DNA of 64,000 bases from Umezawaea beigongshangensis (lineage in GTDB: Bacteria; Actinomycetota; Actinomycetes; Mycobacteriales; Pseudonocardiaceae): contig NZ_JAEIOJ010000001.1 of NCBI RefSeq assembly GCF_016464305.1, forward strand, positions 456,685-520,684. The letters are read 5' to 3'. The first letter of the stretch is position 1; every line of letters begins with the position of its first letter. A program made the position numbers and the translations under genes. This document shows positions 18,884 through 27,100 of the stretch, piece after piece. The notes under the pieces were generated by a model, which was not told where the DNA came from, ran no database searches, and saw only the letters and a list, made by a program, of their open reading frames with translations.

Positions 18884-19852
18884 CTACGTCCGCCAGTGCT
18901 CCCAACCTGAAGGCTTTTCGTAGGTCCTGCCGTCGACCGTCACACCCGAACCGCGGCGCACGCTGCCGATCGTCTGCCAGTCCTCCGGGACCGCAGCGGG
19001 ATCGGGGAACGTCGCCGCCAGCGCGTGGTCCTCCCCGCCCGTCAGCGCCCAGTGCCGCGAGTCGGCGCCCAGCGCGGAGGCCACGTCCACCAGTCGCGGG
19101 TGGACCTGGAGCAGTTCGGTGCGGATGTCGATGGCGACCCCCGACGCGGTGGCGACGTGTCCCAGGTCGGCGAGCAGACCGTCCGAGGTGTCCACCATCG
19201 CGGTCGCTCCCGCCGCCGCGGCCTGCGGTCCCGCCGGGTAGGGCGGCTCGGGCGAGCGCTGCGCGCCCACGACCGCCACCGGCGAGCGGAACCCCCGGCC
19301 CAGCACGGCCAGCCCCGCCGCCGCCCAGCCGAGCTTCCCGCACACGGCGACGACGTCGCCCACCCGCGCGCCGGACCGGGTGACCGGCTCGACGCCACCC
19401 AGGTCGCCGAGCGCCGTGATCGAGATCACCAGCGTCGCGGACGTCACCATGTCGCCCCCGACCACGCCCGCTCCGGCGACGCGGGCCTCGCGCCACAGCC
19501 CCGCCGTGACGCCCTCTACCAGCTCGGCCGGTGTGTCGGGCGGACACGCGATGCCCACGAGCAGGGCCGTGGGCCGCGCCCCCATCGCGGCGATGTCGGC
19601 CAGGTTCACCGCCGCCGCCTTGCGCCCGACCTGCTCGGGGGAGGACCAGTCCAGCCGGAAGTGCACGTTCTCGACCAGCACGTCGGTGGAGGCCACGACC
19701 CGACCGTCGGGTGCGGCGATCACGGCGGCGTCGTCGCCGGGGCCGAGCAGGGTGGTGGGCGGCTGCACCCTCCCAGAAGTCACCCTGCGGATGAGACCGA
19801 ACTCACCCACCTCAGCGACCGTGTCCGCGTTCTGCGGCGCGTCCGGGCGCAC
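18884..19852 (-). CDS. thiL: Thiamine-monophosphate kinase
   Basis: Last step of thiamine diphosphate synthesis. A 322-residue PurM/ThiL-fold protein. The N-terminal EFGLIRRV and LGPGDDAAVI motifs bind nucleotide/Mg, and VASTDVLVENVHFRLDWSSPEQVGRKAAAVNLADIAAMGA is the classical ThiL core (quoted in pieces: STDVLVENVHFRLDW; NLADIAAMGA). The MVDTSDGLLADLGH motif is near residue 205. The GTG at 19852 has GGGAGG at 6 nt. Divergent from the RAM-domain gene, as in mycobacteria. Confidence 0.95.
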   Translation of the reverse strand: MRPDAPQNADTVAEVGEFGLIRRVTSGRVQPPTTLLGPGDDAAVIAAPDGRVVASTDVLVENVHFRLDWSSPEQVGRKAAAVNLADIAAMGARPTALLVGIACPPDTPAELVEGVTAGLWREARVAGAGVVGGDMVTSATLVISITALGDLGGVEPVTRSGARVGDVVAVCGKLGWAAAGLAVLGRGFRSPVAVVGAQRSPEPPYPAGPQAAAAGATAMVDTSDGLLADLGHVATASGVAIDIRTELLQVHPRLVDVASALGADSRHWALTGGEDHALAATFPDPAAVPEDWQTIGSVRRGSGVTVDGRTYEKPSGWEHWRT

Positions 19853-19949
19853 GATTGCCTCCCACTCTGAGCATTCGGAACCCCGGCTGGGGTACGTTGC
19901 CGCTGACGTTCCTACCCCGACCCAGCCCGTCGCGACGAAGGGGCACGCC

Positions 19950-20183
19950 GTGGTGCACGCATACATCCTCATCCAGACCGAGGTCGGCAAGGCCGCGGCC
20001 GTCGCGGCGGAGATCTCCGGCATCGCCGGTGTCGCCACCGCCGAGGACGTGACGGGTCCGTACGACGTGATCGTCCGCGCTGACGCGGACACCGTCGACC
20101 AGCTCGGACAGCTCGTGGTCGCCCGCATCCAGAACGTCGAGGGCATCACCAGGACCCTGACCTGCCCGGTGGTCCACCTCTGA
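19950..20183 (+). CDS. Stand-alone Lrp/AsnC ligand-binding (RAM) domain protein
   Basis: A 77-residue protein with only the effector-binding alpha/beta domain of Lrp/AsnC regulators (VHAYILIQTEVGKAAAVAA...GPYDVIVRAD...RTLTCPV). There is no helix-turn-helix. Such SARD/RAM proteins can form decamers and bind amino acids; direct DNA binding is not expected. The start could be either of two adjacent GTG codons (19950 or 19953); GAAGGGG precedes both. Divergent from thiL. Confidence 0.9.
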   Translation: MVHAYILIQTEVGKAAAVAAEISGIAGVATAEDVTGPYDVIVRADADTVDQLGQLVVARIQNVEGITRTLTCPVVHL

Positions 20184-20203
20184 CCCCGTGCTGTCATAGC
20201 GGG

Positions 20204-20968
20204 GTGTCAGCAGACGAGGCCCCCGGCGCACGCCGGCCAGGAGACGACGCGGACGACGCCGTGATCGACAGCACCGCCCCGGAGAAAACCGCGCCGGAGA
20301 AGACCGCGCCGGAGAACATCGCCCCGGAGAAGACCGTGCCGGAGAAGACCGCGCCGGACGACGCGGCGGCTCCGCCGGACGAGCGGAGCCCGGTGGAGGC
20401 CGAGCACGTCTCGCTGCTGCCGAAGCCGCTGCTGGCCGTGGCGATCGGACTTCCGGTGCTGCTCGTGGCCGGTGTCGCCGCGGTGGGCCTGGTGCTCGGC
20501 GCGAGCGGCACGTCCGACCCCGCCGCGCCGTCGGCCGACCGCGCGGGGCCGCTGGGCCTGGTGGCCGTGCCCGCCCCCGCCGCCGGGTCCTCGGAGTGCG
20601 CGGACCTCGTGAGCACGCTGCCCGTGTCGCTGCTGTCCGACGAGGTCGTGCTGGAGCGGCGGGAGATCGCCGAGCCGGCGCCCGCGGGGGCGGTCGCGTG
20701 GGGCAGCGCCGAGCGCGACCCCGTGGTGCTGCGGTGCGGCCTCGACCGGCCCGGTGAGCTGACGCCGACCTCGGCCCTGCGGGTCGTGTCCGACGTGCAG
20801 TGGTTGCAGGTCGAGGGCGAGGGCGCGTCCACCTGGTACGCCGTGGACCGCGCGGTCTACGTGGCGCTGACCGTGCCGGACGACGCGGGGACCGGTCCGC
20901 TCCAGGACGTCTCCACAGCACTGCGCGACCGCCTGGCCGCCCGGCCGGTCGACACCGGCGGGAGCTGA
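20204..20968 (+). CDS. DUF3515 membrane protein with N-terminal pentapeptide repeats
   Basis: A 254-residue protein. Residues 25-49 are five APEKT-type pentapeptides. A single transmembrane helix follows (residues ~70-92, LLAVAIGLPVLLVAGVAAVGLVLG). The extracytoplasmic DUF3515 domain contains two cysteines (SSECADLVSTLP and VVLRCGLDRPGE) that probably form a disulfide. The family is actinobacterial with unknown function. The position before ddl matches Rv2980-Rv2981c. The start is GTG at 20204. Confidence 0.82.
   Translation: MSADEAPGARRPGDDADDAVIDSTAPEKTAPEKTAPENIAPEKTVPEKTAPDDAAAPPDERSPVEAEHVSLLPKPLLAVAIGLPVLLVAGVAAVGLVLGASGTSDPAAPSADRAGPLGLVAVPAPAAGSSECADLVSTLPVSLLSDEVVLERREIAEPAPAGAVAWGSAERDPVVLRCGLDRPGELTPTSALRVVSDVQWLQVEGEGASTWYAVDRAVYVALTVPDDAGTGPLQDVSTALRDRLAARPVDTGGS
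20276..20350 (+). repeat. Five in-frame 15-bp repeats in the DUF3515 gene
   Basis: Five units of consensus GYSCCGGAGAAGACC encoding APEKT/VPEKT. The unit GTGCCGGAGAAGACC differs by one base from units of the repeat at 28569-28658. Confidence 0.9.
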
Positions 20969-20971
20969 GGA

Positions 20972-20995
20972 GGAGCGTTCCCGCGGGAACGCTCC
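20972..20995. terminator. Bidirectional terminator between DUF3515 gene and ddl
   Basis: Perfect 24-bp palindrome built on GGAGCGTTCC, filling the 36-bp gap between the convergent stops. Confidence 0.75.
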
Positions 20996-21004
20996 CCCGC
21001 TCGG

Positions 21005-22075
21005 TCAGCGCAGTCCGGTGCCGCGGGCGACAGCCGTGTCGACGAGCGTGCTGATCAGCTCCGGGTAGTCCACGCCCGTCTCCGCCCACATCCGGGGGAA
21101 CATGGAGATCGGCGTGAAGCCGGGCATCGTGTTGATCTCGTTGACGACCAGCTCACCGCCGTCGCCGACGAAGAAGTCCACCCTGGACAGGCCCTGGCAG
21201 TCCAGGGCGCGGAAGGCGGTCACGGCCATCGCGCGCAGCTCGGCGGACAGGTCGTCGTCCAGCTTCGCCGGGATGTCGAACTCGCACACGTCGTCGACGT
21301 ACTTGGCGTCGAAGTCGTACCACTCGACGCCGTCGCCGACGAGGCGCAGCTCGGCGGGCAGCGACGACTCCACGCGGCCGTCGGGGAACTCCAGCACGCC
21401 GCACTCGATCTCGCGGCCCGACACGGCGCTCTCGACGATGACCTTGGGGTCGGTGCGGCGGGCGAGGTCGATCGCCTCGTCCAGCTCGGCCCAGTCGGTG
21501 ACCCGGCTGATGCCCACGGAGGACCCGGCGCGCGCCGGCTTGACGAACACGGGCAGACCGAGGCGCTCCCGCTCGTCGGCGCTCAGCGTCTCCTGGTCGC
21601 GCCGCAGCACGGCGTACGTGCCGACGGGCAGCCCGGCCGCGGCGAGGAGGGTCTTGGTGAAGACCTTGTCCATCGCGACGGCGCTGGCGAGCACACCGGG
21701 ACCGACGTAGGGCAGGTCGGCGAGTTCGAGCAGGCCCTGCACGGTGCCGTCCTCGCCCCACGCGCCGTGCAGCACCGGGAACACCACGTCCACGCCGTCG
21801 AGGGCCTCACCGGGCTGCACCGGCACCAGCGCGGTCTCCCCGGCGGGCACCAGCGCGGCGACGGTGGGCATGTTGCCGTCGCGGATCTCCAGCGAGTGCG
21901 CCGTCTCGCTGCCGCCGACCACCCACGCCCCCTGCTGGGTGATGCCGACCGGGACGACCTCGAAGCGGTCGCGGTCGATGTGGGACAGCACGCTCCCGGC
22001 GGACACGCAGGACACCGTGTGCTCGGTGCTGCGTCCGCCGAAGACGACGGCGACCCTGGTCTTGCGCTGCGTCAT
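21005..22075 (-). CDS. ddl: D-alanine--D-alanine ligase
   Basis: ATP-grasp enzyme making the D-Ala-D-Ala dipeptide of peptidoglycan. 356 residues. The N-terminal [19 protein letters not shown] motif is followed by [16 protein letters not shown], the ATP-binding [18 protein letters not shown] segment (~residue 175) and the C-terminal Mg/ATP motif [25 protein letters not shown] (quoted in pieces: [21 protein letters not shown]). The Tyr/Phe that distinguishes Ddl from D-Ala-D-Lac ligases was not assessed. Confidence 0.96.
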   Translation of the reverse strand: MTQRKTRVAVVFGGRSTEHTVSCVSAGSVLSHIDRDRFEVVPVGITQQGAWVVGGSETAHSLEIRDGNMPTVAALVPAGETALVPVQPGEALDGVDVVFPVLHGAWGEDGTVQGLLELADLPYVGPGVLASAVAMDKVFTKTLLAAAGLPVGTYAVLRRDQETLSADERERLGLPVFVKPARAGSSVGISRVTDWAELDEAIDLARRTDPKVIVESAVSGREIECGVLEFPDGRVESSLPAELRLVGDGVEWYDFDAKYVDDVCEFDIPAKLDDDLSAELRAMAVTAFRALDCQGLSRVDFFVGDGGELVVNEINTMPGFTPISMFPRMWAETGVDYPELISTLVDTAVARGTGLR

Positions 22076-22152
22076 GGGGTCAACCTACCCGGATGGCTCA
22101 ACCGCACCGACCCGGTCACCGGGCGGGGTGACGAGGACGTCACCTGCGCCGA

Positions 22153-23586
22153 TCACCGGTCCCCTCCGGAGATCGTCCGGTCCCGGGTGGACAGCAGCGA
22201 CACGAGCACGGGCAGGGCGGCCACGAGCTGCTCGCGGGAGCACGCGCCGTACCCGATGGCGGCACCGTGCACGACCGGGCGTCCCGCGTGGTGCCGTCCC
22301 AGGCCGTCCAGCCGCAGGCCGCGCTGCTCGGCGGCGGCCAGCAGCTCCCGCTCGGCCCGGTCGGACGCCAGGCGGACCACGACGTGCGCGCCCGCGTCGT
22401 CGCCCACGACCTCGATCCCGGCCTCGCCCAGCGCGTCCACCAGCAGGGCCCGCCGCTCGGACAGCTCGCGCCGCAGCCGCCGCAGGTGCCGTCCCAGGTC
22501 GCCGTGCCGGGCCAGCTCCACGAGCACGCGCTGCCCCGCGGGGGCCGGGCTCGTCCCGGTGCGGTCGCGGTGCGCCAGCACCTGCGCGGCGACGGCCTCC
22601 GGGGCGACCATCCAGCCCGCGCCGAGCGTCGGCGTGAGGATCTTGCTGGTGGTGCCGAGGTGCACCACCACGTCCGGGGCGAGCGCGGCGAGCAGCGGCA
22701 GCGGCGCCACGTCGTAGCGCAGCTCGCCGTCGTAGTCGTCCTCCACCACGAGCCACCCGTCGCGACGGGCCCGCTCCACCAGCGCCACGCGGCGACCGGC
22801 GGACATGCGCCCGCCCAGCGGGTACTGGTGCGCCGGTGAGCAGTAGACGGCCCGGACACCGGCGGGGACGCCCTCCACGAGCAGCCCCTCCTCGTCCACG
22901 GGCGCGGGCAGCACGCGCAGGCCGGCCCCGCGCAGCGCCCACACCGCGCGCTGGTAGCCGGGCTCCTCCACGGCGACCGCGTCACCGGGCCGGAACACGG
23001 CCGCGGCGAGTTCGGTGAGCGCGGCGGTCGTGCCTCCGGTGGCGAGCACCAGCTCCTCGCTCGGCCCGCTCTGCACGGCGAGGCCGCGGTGACTCCGCAC
23101 GGCCAGACCGCGGTGGCGCAGCAGGTGCTCGGCCACGACCGACAGGTACTCGGGCAGTCCGGCGCGCTGCGGCCGGAACAGCGGCGCCGCGTCGGCCGCG
23201 GCGCGCCACGCCCGCCGCCACGCGGCCCGGTCCAGCCCGTCGGCCCACGGCGCACCGGGCGCGAGGTCCACCACCTCGGTGCTGCTGGGCGCGGGCGCGG
23301 CCTTGCGCGAACGCTTGCGCAGCGCGCCGGGCGGGGTGGTGGTGACGTAGGTCCCGGAGCCGTGCCGCCCGGCGATCCAGCCCTCGGCGTGCAGCTGCTC
23401 GTAGGCGGCGGCGGTGACCGTCCTGCTCACGCCCAGCCGGGTGGCCAGGGCGCGCGTGGACGGCAGCCGGTCGCCGCTGCGCAGCCTGCCCTCGGCGGCG
23501 GCGGTGCGCAGGGCGTCGGCGAGCTGCACGGCGAGCGGTTCGGCCGACGTGCGGTCCAGGGTCACCGGCAGTGCGGTCTCCGCCAT
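22153..23586 (-). CDS. MocR/PdxR-type regulator (GntR wHTH fused to aminotransferase domain)
   Basis: A 477-residue protein. The N-terminal GntR winged helix (residues ~10-75, GDRLPSTRALATRLGVSRTV) is joined to a fold-type I PLP aminotransferase-like domain with LVLATGGTTAALTEL, EEPGYQRAVWAL and the PLP-Lys region HLGTTSKILTPTLGAGWMV. MocR regulators use PLP or a PLP-amino acid adduct as effector; PdxR members control vitamin B6 genes. The divergent neighbour is a PNPOx-fold flavoprotein, which fits that theme. Start ATG at 23586. Confidence 0.93.
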   Translation of the reverse strand: MAETALPVTLDRTSAEPLAVQLADALRTAAAEGRLRSGDRLPSTRALATRLGVSRTVTAAAYEQLHAEGWIAGRHGSGTYVTTTPPGALRKRSRKAAPAPSSTEVVDLAPGAPWADGLDRAAWRRAWRAAADAAPLFRPQRAGLPEYLSVVAEHLLRHRGLAVRSHRGLAVQSGPSEELVLATGGTTAALTELAAAVFRPGDAVAVEEPGYQRAVWALRGAGLRVLPAPVDEEGLLVEGVPAGVRAVYCSPAHQYPLGGRMSAGRRVALVERARRDGWLVVEDDYDGELRYDVAPLPLLAALAPDVVVHLGTTSKILTPTLGAGWMVAPEAVAAQVLAHRDRTGTSPAPAGQRVLVELARHGDLGRHLRRLRRELSERRALLVDALGEAGIEVVGDDAGAHVVVRLASDRAERELLAAAEQRGLRLDGLGRHHAGRPVVHGAAIGYGACSREQLVAALPVLVSLLSTRDRTISGGDR

Positions 23587-23656
23587 GAAAGTGGCCTTTC
23601 AGAAAACTTGCAAACTGGAGCTTTCAGGATGCCACTTCAGCGTCGACAGTGGGCAC
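23587..23656. promoter_or_regulatory. Divergent promoter/operator of the MocR gene and flavoprotein gene
   Basis: A 70-bp shared region. It holds two direct CTTTCAG repeats 25 bp apart (23596-23602 and 23621-23627) flanked by an inverted AAGTGGC/GCCACTT pair (23589-23595 and 23631-23637). The region is locally AT-richer than the genes around it. Direct repeats spaced about two helical turns are typical MocR sites. Inference only. Confidence 0.5.
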
Positions 23657-24286
23657 ATGACGCTCTCACCCACTCCCCGCAGCACCGTCCGGCGCGGCAA
23701 GGCGCGGGTCGAGACCGACCGCGCCGTGCTGCACGAGATCCTCGACGCCGGTCTGGTCTGCCACCTCGCCGTCGTCGTCGACGGCACGCCCGTGGTGCTG
23801 CCGACCGGCTACGGGCGCGACGGCGACGTGCTCTACCTGCACGGTTCCACAGGAGCGCGCACGATGCGCGAGGCGAGCGCCGGAGCGCCGGTGTGCGTGG
23901 CCGTGACGCACGTCGACGGCGTCGTCTACGCCCGGTCGTCGTTCCACCACTCGATGAACTACCGCTCGGCCGTGGTGCACGGCGTCGCGGTCCCGGCCGC
24001 CGACCCCGAGCACGCGCTGCGGGTGCTCACCGAGCACCTCGCGCCCGGCTCGTGGGACCACGCCCGCCGCCCCGCGCCGCGCGAGCTGGCCGCGACGGCC
24101 GTGCTGGCCCTGGACCTGACCGAGGCGTCGGTGAAGGTGCGGACCGGCCCGCCCGGCGACGACGAGGCCGACGTCGAGGCGAACACGGCGTGGGCCGGGG
24201 TGCTGCCGCTGCGCGCGGTGTGGGGCGAGCCGCTGCCGGCGTCGGACCTCGCGGTGCCCCCGCACGTGCTCAGCCGAGCGCGGTAG
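23657..24286 (+). CDS. PNPOx-like FMN-binding split-barrel protein
   Basis: A 209-residue member of the pyridoxamine 5'-phosphate oxidase-related (NimA-like) flavin-binding group. ILDAGLVCHLAVVVDGTPVVLPTGYGRDGDVLYLHGSTGAR is the typical N-terminal core (quoted in pieces: VCHLAVVVDGTPVVLPTGY; LYLHGSTGAR). FHHSMNYRSAVVHG and a Trp/Arg pair complete the flavin site. The reaction is unknown. ATG at 23657 was chosen because it follows the divergent operator. The 3' end overlaps the convergent cysteine dioxygenase gene by 17 bp. Confidence 0.82.
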   Translation: MTLSPTPRSTVRRGKARVETDRAVLHEILDAGLVCHLAVVVDGTPVVLPTGYGRDGDVLYLHGSTGARTMREASAGAPVCVAVTHVDGVVYARSSFHHSMNYRSAVVHGVAVPAADPEHALRVLTEHLAPGSWDHARRPAPRELAATAVLALDLTEASVKVRTGPPGDDEADVEANTAWAGVLPLRAVWGEPLPASDLAVPPHVLSRAR

Positions 24287-24737
24287 GCCCGTCCACGGGG
24301 TCGAAGCGGTAGGGGGTGGTGGCGCGCGGCCCGTGCCGGTAGACGTGCACCGTCACCGCCGGGTCCGGCCCGTCGTTGCGGACCCGGTGCACGTACCCCG
24401 GCCCGAACACCCTGGACTGACCGGCGTGCAGGTGGTGGACGACCTGCACCGCTCCTCGCGCCACGGTCTCCGACAGCGCGCCGCGGACGAGGGTGAACGC
24501 GCCGGAGGCGGGGCCGTGGTCGTGCAGGTCGGTGTGCTGGCCCGGCAGCCAGCTCATCAGCCAGACCTCCTGCTCGGGGGTCCGCTCGACGAGCGCCGCG
24601 AAGCGGGTGTCGGGGTCGTAGCGCAGCAGGTGGCGCCAGCGCTCGCGATCCGCGGCGACCTCCAGCGCGATGCGCACGGGGTGCAGGGCGGCACGGGATT
24701 CGGGCAGGGCGACGGTGTTCTCCGGCACGGCGAACAT
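24270..24737 (-). CDS. Cysteine dioxygenase-type cupin
   Basis: A 155-residue cupin of the cysteine dioxygenase family, which oxidises cysteine to cysteine sulfinate using Fe(II) and O2. Iron-ligand histidines are seen in HTDLHDHGPASG (H-x-H) and in GPGYVHRVRN. The first ~40 residues lead into WRHLLRYDPDTRFAAL. It lies downstream of cystathionine lyase on the same strand. A 70-bp gap separates it from a cysteine-containing leader peptide, suggesting cysteine-dependent expression. Other thiol dioxygenases (e.g. mercaptopropionate) cannot be excluded. Confidence 0.88.
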   Translation of the reverse strand: MFAVPENTVALPESRAALHPVRIALEVAADRERWRHLLRYDPDTRFAALVERTPEQEVWLMSWLPGQHTDLHDHGPASGAFTLVRGALSETVARGAVQVVHHLHAGQSRVFGPGYVHRVRNDGPDPAVTVHVYRHGPRATTPYRFDPVDGPTALG

Positions 24738-24773
24738 GGGAGTCGTGTTCCTTCACGGGTGAACGAGCGGACA

Positions 24774-24792
24774 CCGGTTCACGGGGAACCGG
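24774..24792. promoter_or_regulatory. Hairpin between the cysteine leader peptide and cysteine dioxygenase
   Basis: 7-bp stem CCGGTTC/GAACCGG with a 5-nt loop, 16 bp after the leader stop and about 37 bp before the ATG at 24737. No T-run follows, so if it is regulatory the mechanism may be Rho-dependent or translational. Confidence 0.4.
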
Positions 24793-24807
24793 CCGGACGC
24801 GAGACGA

Positions 24808-24873
24808 TCACCGAGAAGGACAGAGCGCGCTGGCGACCAGGCCGAGGTCGATGTGACCCCGCCCGTCGATCAT
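24808..24873 (-). CDS. Cysteine leader peptide (actinobacterial HIDL...SALC type)
   Basis: A 21-residue ORF (ATG at 24873) reading MIDGRGHIDLG, then LVASALCPSR, then TGA. Short peptides with the R-x-H-[IV]-D-L ... S-A-x-C pattern occur upstream of sulfur and cysteine genes in many actinobacteria and are called putative leader peptides (recalled from family knowledge). The Cys codon is TGT near the end, a good stall site when Cys-tRNA is low. It lies 70 bp upstream of the cysteine dioxygenase start and downstream of cystathionine lyase. A role in cysteine-responsive attenuation is inferred. Confidence 0.75.
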   Translation of the reverse strand: MIDGRGHIDLGLVASALCPSR

Positions 24874-24941
24874 GGCGCGAAACAGCACTCCACGAGGGTT
24901 CCAGCGCTCACCACACCGGTCAACCCGGTCCCACCAGGTGG

Positions 24942-24953
24942 ACCCGATCGGGT
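24942..24953. other. Palindrome in the lyase-cysteine dioxygenase gap
   Basis: Perfect 12-bp palindrome ACCCGATCGGGT, next to a GGTCCACC/GGTGGGACC hairpin (24930s), upstream of the leader peptide. Could be part of a promoter/operator for the leader-cysteine dioxygenase transcript. No regulator is assignable. Confidence 0.3.
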
Positions 24954-25017
24954 TCAGGACGGGGCCGTGTCAGGACAGAGCCGTGTCAGGACGGAGCCGT
25001 GTCAGGACAGAGCGGTG
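24954..25017. repeat. Four 16-bp tandem repeats across the lyase stop codon
   Basis: Four copies of TCAGGACRGAGCCGTG (units at 24954, 24970, 24986, 25002). The last unit contains the final codons and stop of the cystathionine lyase gene; the other three are non-coding. Period 16 would shift frame if read through. Confidence 0.9.
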
Positions 25018-26093
25018 AGCACGTCCGCCACCAGGTCGTCGGTGTCCTCGCACCCCGCCGACAGGCGGACCAGGCCCTCCGGCACCGGGTCGCCCCACTG
25101 GGCGCGGCGGTCCAGGTTGCTGTGCAGACCGCCGAAGCTGGTGCTCGCGTTGATCAGGCGGCTGCGCGCCAGGAACCGCTCCACCTCGGGCAGCCCGGCC
25201 AGCTGGAACGTCAGCACCCCGCCGAAGCGGCGCATCTGCCTGGCCGCCAGTTCGTGCGCCGGGTCGTCGGCCGCGCCCGGCCAGCGCAGCCCCGTCACGG
25301 CCGGGTGGTCGCGCAGGGCGGCGTGCAGGGCGGCGGCGTTGGCCGCCTGCCGCGCGAGCCGCAGGTCGAGCGTGCCCAGCCCGCGGTGCGCGAGCCAGGT
25401 CTCGAACGGGCCGGGGATGGCGCCGCTCACCGTCCGCGCCGAGCGCAGCCGCTCGGCCAGGTCCGGATCGGACACCGTCACGTGCCCGAGCAGCACGTCG
25501 CTGTGCCCGGCCACCGCCTTGGTGTCGCTGGCCACGACGACGTCGGCGCCCAGCGCGAGCGGGCGCTGCCCCAGCGGGGTCGCGGTGGTGTTGTCCACCG
25601 CCAGCAGCGCGCCCGCCGCGTGCGCGGCCTCCGCGAGCCCGGCGATGTCGCACACGTCCAGACCGGGGTTGGACGGCGACTCCAGCAGCACCAGCCGCAC
25701 ACCGGTGAGGTCGGGCCACGGCCCGGCGGTCGGTGTCTCCCGCACGTCCAGCCGCAGCGGCGCCAGCTCCTGCGCCACGTACTTGCGGGTGAGGAAGTAG
25801 CCGTCGGACGGCAGCACGACCGCGTCACCGGCGTCGAGGACCGACCGCAGCAGGGTGGAGATCGCCGACATGCCGGACGGGAACAGCACGCACTCCCCGC
25901 CGTCCAGCTCGCCCAGCGCCGTCTCCAGCGCGCGCCAGGTCGGGTTGCCCGACCGGCCGTAGGTGTCGTCGCCGCCCAGGTGGAACGCCGAGGCGAACAC
26001 CGGGCTCGACATGAACGGCCCGCCGCCGACGCGCTCCGGCTCACCGCCGTGCACGCACCGCGTCCCGTCGCCCCACCCCGTGTCCGTCGTCAC
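25002..26093 (-). CDS. Cystathionine gamma-lyase/synthase-type PLP enzyme
   Basis: A 363-residue Cys/Met-metabolism PLP enzyme. [21 protein letters not shown] is the family N-terminus (quoted as [20 protein letters not shown]). [15 protein letters not shown] is the substrate loop. The PLP-Lys lies in [18 protein letters not shown] near residue 190, and the C-terminal [17 protein letters not shown] is typical. The GTG start overlaps the gpsA stop (GTGA), so it is the third gene of plsC-gpsA-lyase. With cysteine dioxygenase downstream, cleavage of cystathionine to cysteine (reverse transsulfuration) is the favoured reading; gamma-synthase activity remains possible. Confidence 0.88.
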   Translation of the reverse strand: MTTDTGWGDGTRCVHGGEPERVGGGPFMSSPVFASAFHLGGDDTYGRSGNPTWRALETALGELDGGECVLFPSGMSAISTLLRSVLDAGDAVVLPSDGYFLTRKYVAQELAPLRLDVRETPTAGPWPDLTGVRLVLLESPSNPGLDVCDIAGLAEAAHAAGALLAVDNTTATPLGQRPLALGADVVVASDTKAVAGHSDVLLGHVTVSDPDLAERLRSARTVSGAIPGPFETWLAHRGLGTLDLRLARQAANAAALHAALRDHPAVTGLRWPGAADDPAHELAARQMRRFGGVLTFQLAGLPEVERFLARSRLINASTSFGGLHSNLDRRAQWGDPVPEGLVRLSAGCEDTDDLVADVLTALS

Positions 26094-27100
26094 TGCCGTT
26101 CCGCCTTCCGCTCACGACCGATGAGCGCCGCTCCCAGCGCCCTCGGGTCCAGTCCGTCGTGGCACACGCCGTGCACACCGTCGGTGATGGGCATCTCCAC
26201 GTCCAGCCGCCGCGCCAGCTCGCGGATCGACGAGCACGACTTCACCCCCTCGGCGACCTGCCCGTGCGCGGCCTCCTGCGCCTGCGCGAGGGTCTCGCCG
26301 CGGCCGAGCCGCTCGCCGAAGGACCTGTTCCGCGACAGCGGCGACGCGCACGTCGCCACCAGGTCGCCCAGTCCGGCGAGACCGGCGAACGTCAGCGGGT
26401 CCGCGCCCAGCGCGGCCCCCAGCCGGGCCGTCTCGGCCAGGCCGCGGGTGATGATCGAGGCCATCGTGTTGTCGCCGAACCCCAGCCCCGCCGCCATGCC
26501 GCAGGCGAGCGCGATCACGTTCTTGCACGCGCCGCCGAGCTCGCAGCCGACGACGTCGGTGTTGGTGTAGGGGCGGAAGTAGCCGTTGGAGCAGGCGCGC
26601 TGGAGGTCCACGGCGCGGTCGTGGTCGGTGCACGCGATGACCGTGGCCGTGGGCTGCTCCGCGGCGATCTCCTTGGCCAGGTTCGGTCCGGACACGACGG
26701 CCACCTGCGACTGCGGCACGCCCGCGACCTCGCCGATCACCTCGCTCATCCGCTTGAGCGTGCCCAGCTCCACCCCCTTGGCGAGACTCACCAGCGTCGC
26801 CCCGGAGGGCAGCAGCGGTCGCCACGCCGACAGGTTGGCGCGCAGGGTCTGGCTCGGCACGGCCAGCACGACGGCGTCCGCGCCGCGCAGCGCCAGCCCC
26901 GCGTCGGAGGTCGCGCCGAGGTTGTCCGGCAGCACCACGCCGGGCAGGTAGCCGGTGTTGATCCGCTCGCGGGTGATCGAGTCCGCGATCTCGTCGCGCC
27001 GCGCCCACAGCACGACGTCGGTGCCGGAGTCGGCGAGGACCTTCGCGAAGGCGGTGCCCCAGGACCCCGCCCCGAGGACGGCCACGCGTCGCACGGCCAT
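26090..27100 (-). CDS. gpsA: NAD(P)-dependent glycerol-3-phosphate dehydrogenase
   Basis: Makes sn-glycerol-3-phosphate for phospholipids. 336 residues. The N-terminal Rossmann motif [14 protein letters not shown] is followed by [11 protein letters not shown] and the catalytic Lys region [19 protein letters not shown]. The C-terminal [11 protein letters not shown] is also diagnostic. The ATG at 27100 overlaps the plsC stop (ATGA) and its stop overlaps the next GTG. Coupling to the acyltransferase upstream makes a phosphatidate-precursor unit. Confidence 0.97.
   Translation of the reverse strand: MAVRRVAVLGAGSWGTAFAKVLADSGTDVVLWARRDEIADSITRERINTGYLPGVVLPDNLGATSDAGLALRGADAVVLAVPSQTLRANLSAWRPLLPSGATLVSLAKGVELGTLKRMSEVIGEVAGVPQSQVAVVSGPNLAKEIAAEQPTATVIACTDHDRAVDLQRACSNGYFRPYTNTDVVGCELGGACKNVIALACGMAAGLGFGDNTMASIITRGLAETARLGAALGADPLTFAGLAGLGDLVATCASPLSRNRSFGERLGRGETLAQAQEAAHGQVAEGVKSCSSIRELARRLDVEMPITDGVHGVCHDGLDPRALGAALIGRERKAERQ

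Noticed and set aside
24874-24960. SAM- or TPP-riboswitch-like sequence upstream of cysteine dioxygenase (GGAACC...GTGCT; GAACCCGATCGGGT)
   Set aside because: Only short fragments of either consensus match and the conserved junctions are missing. The cysteine leader peptide at 24808-24873 explains the leader better. An Infernal scan would settle it.
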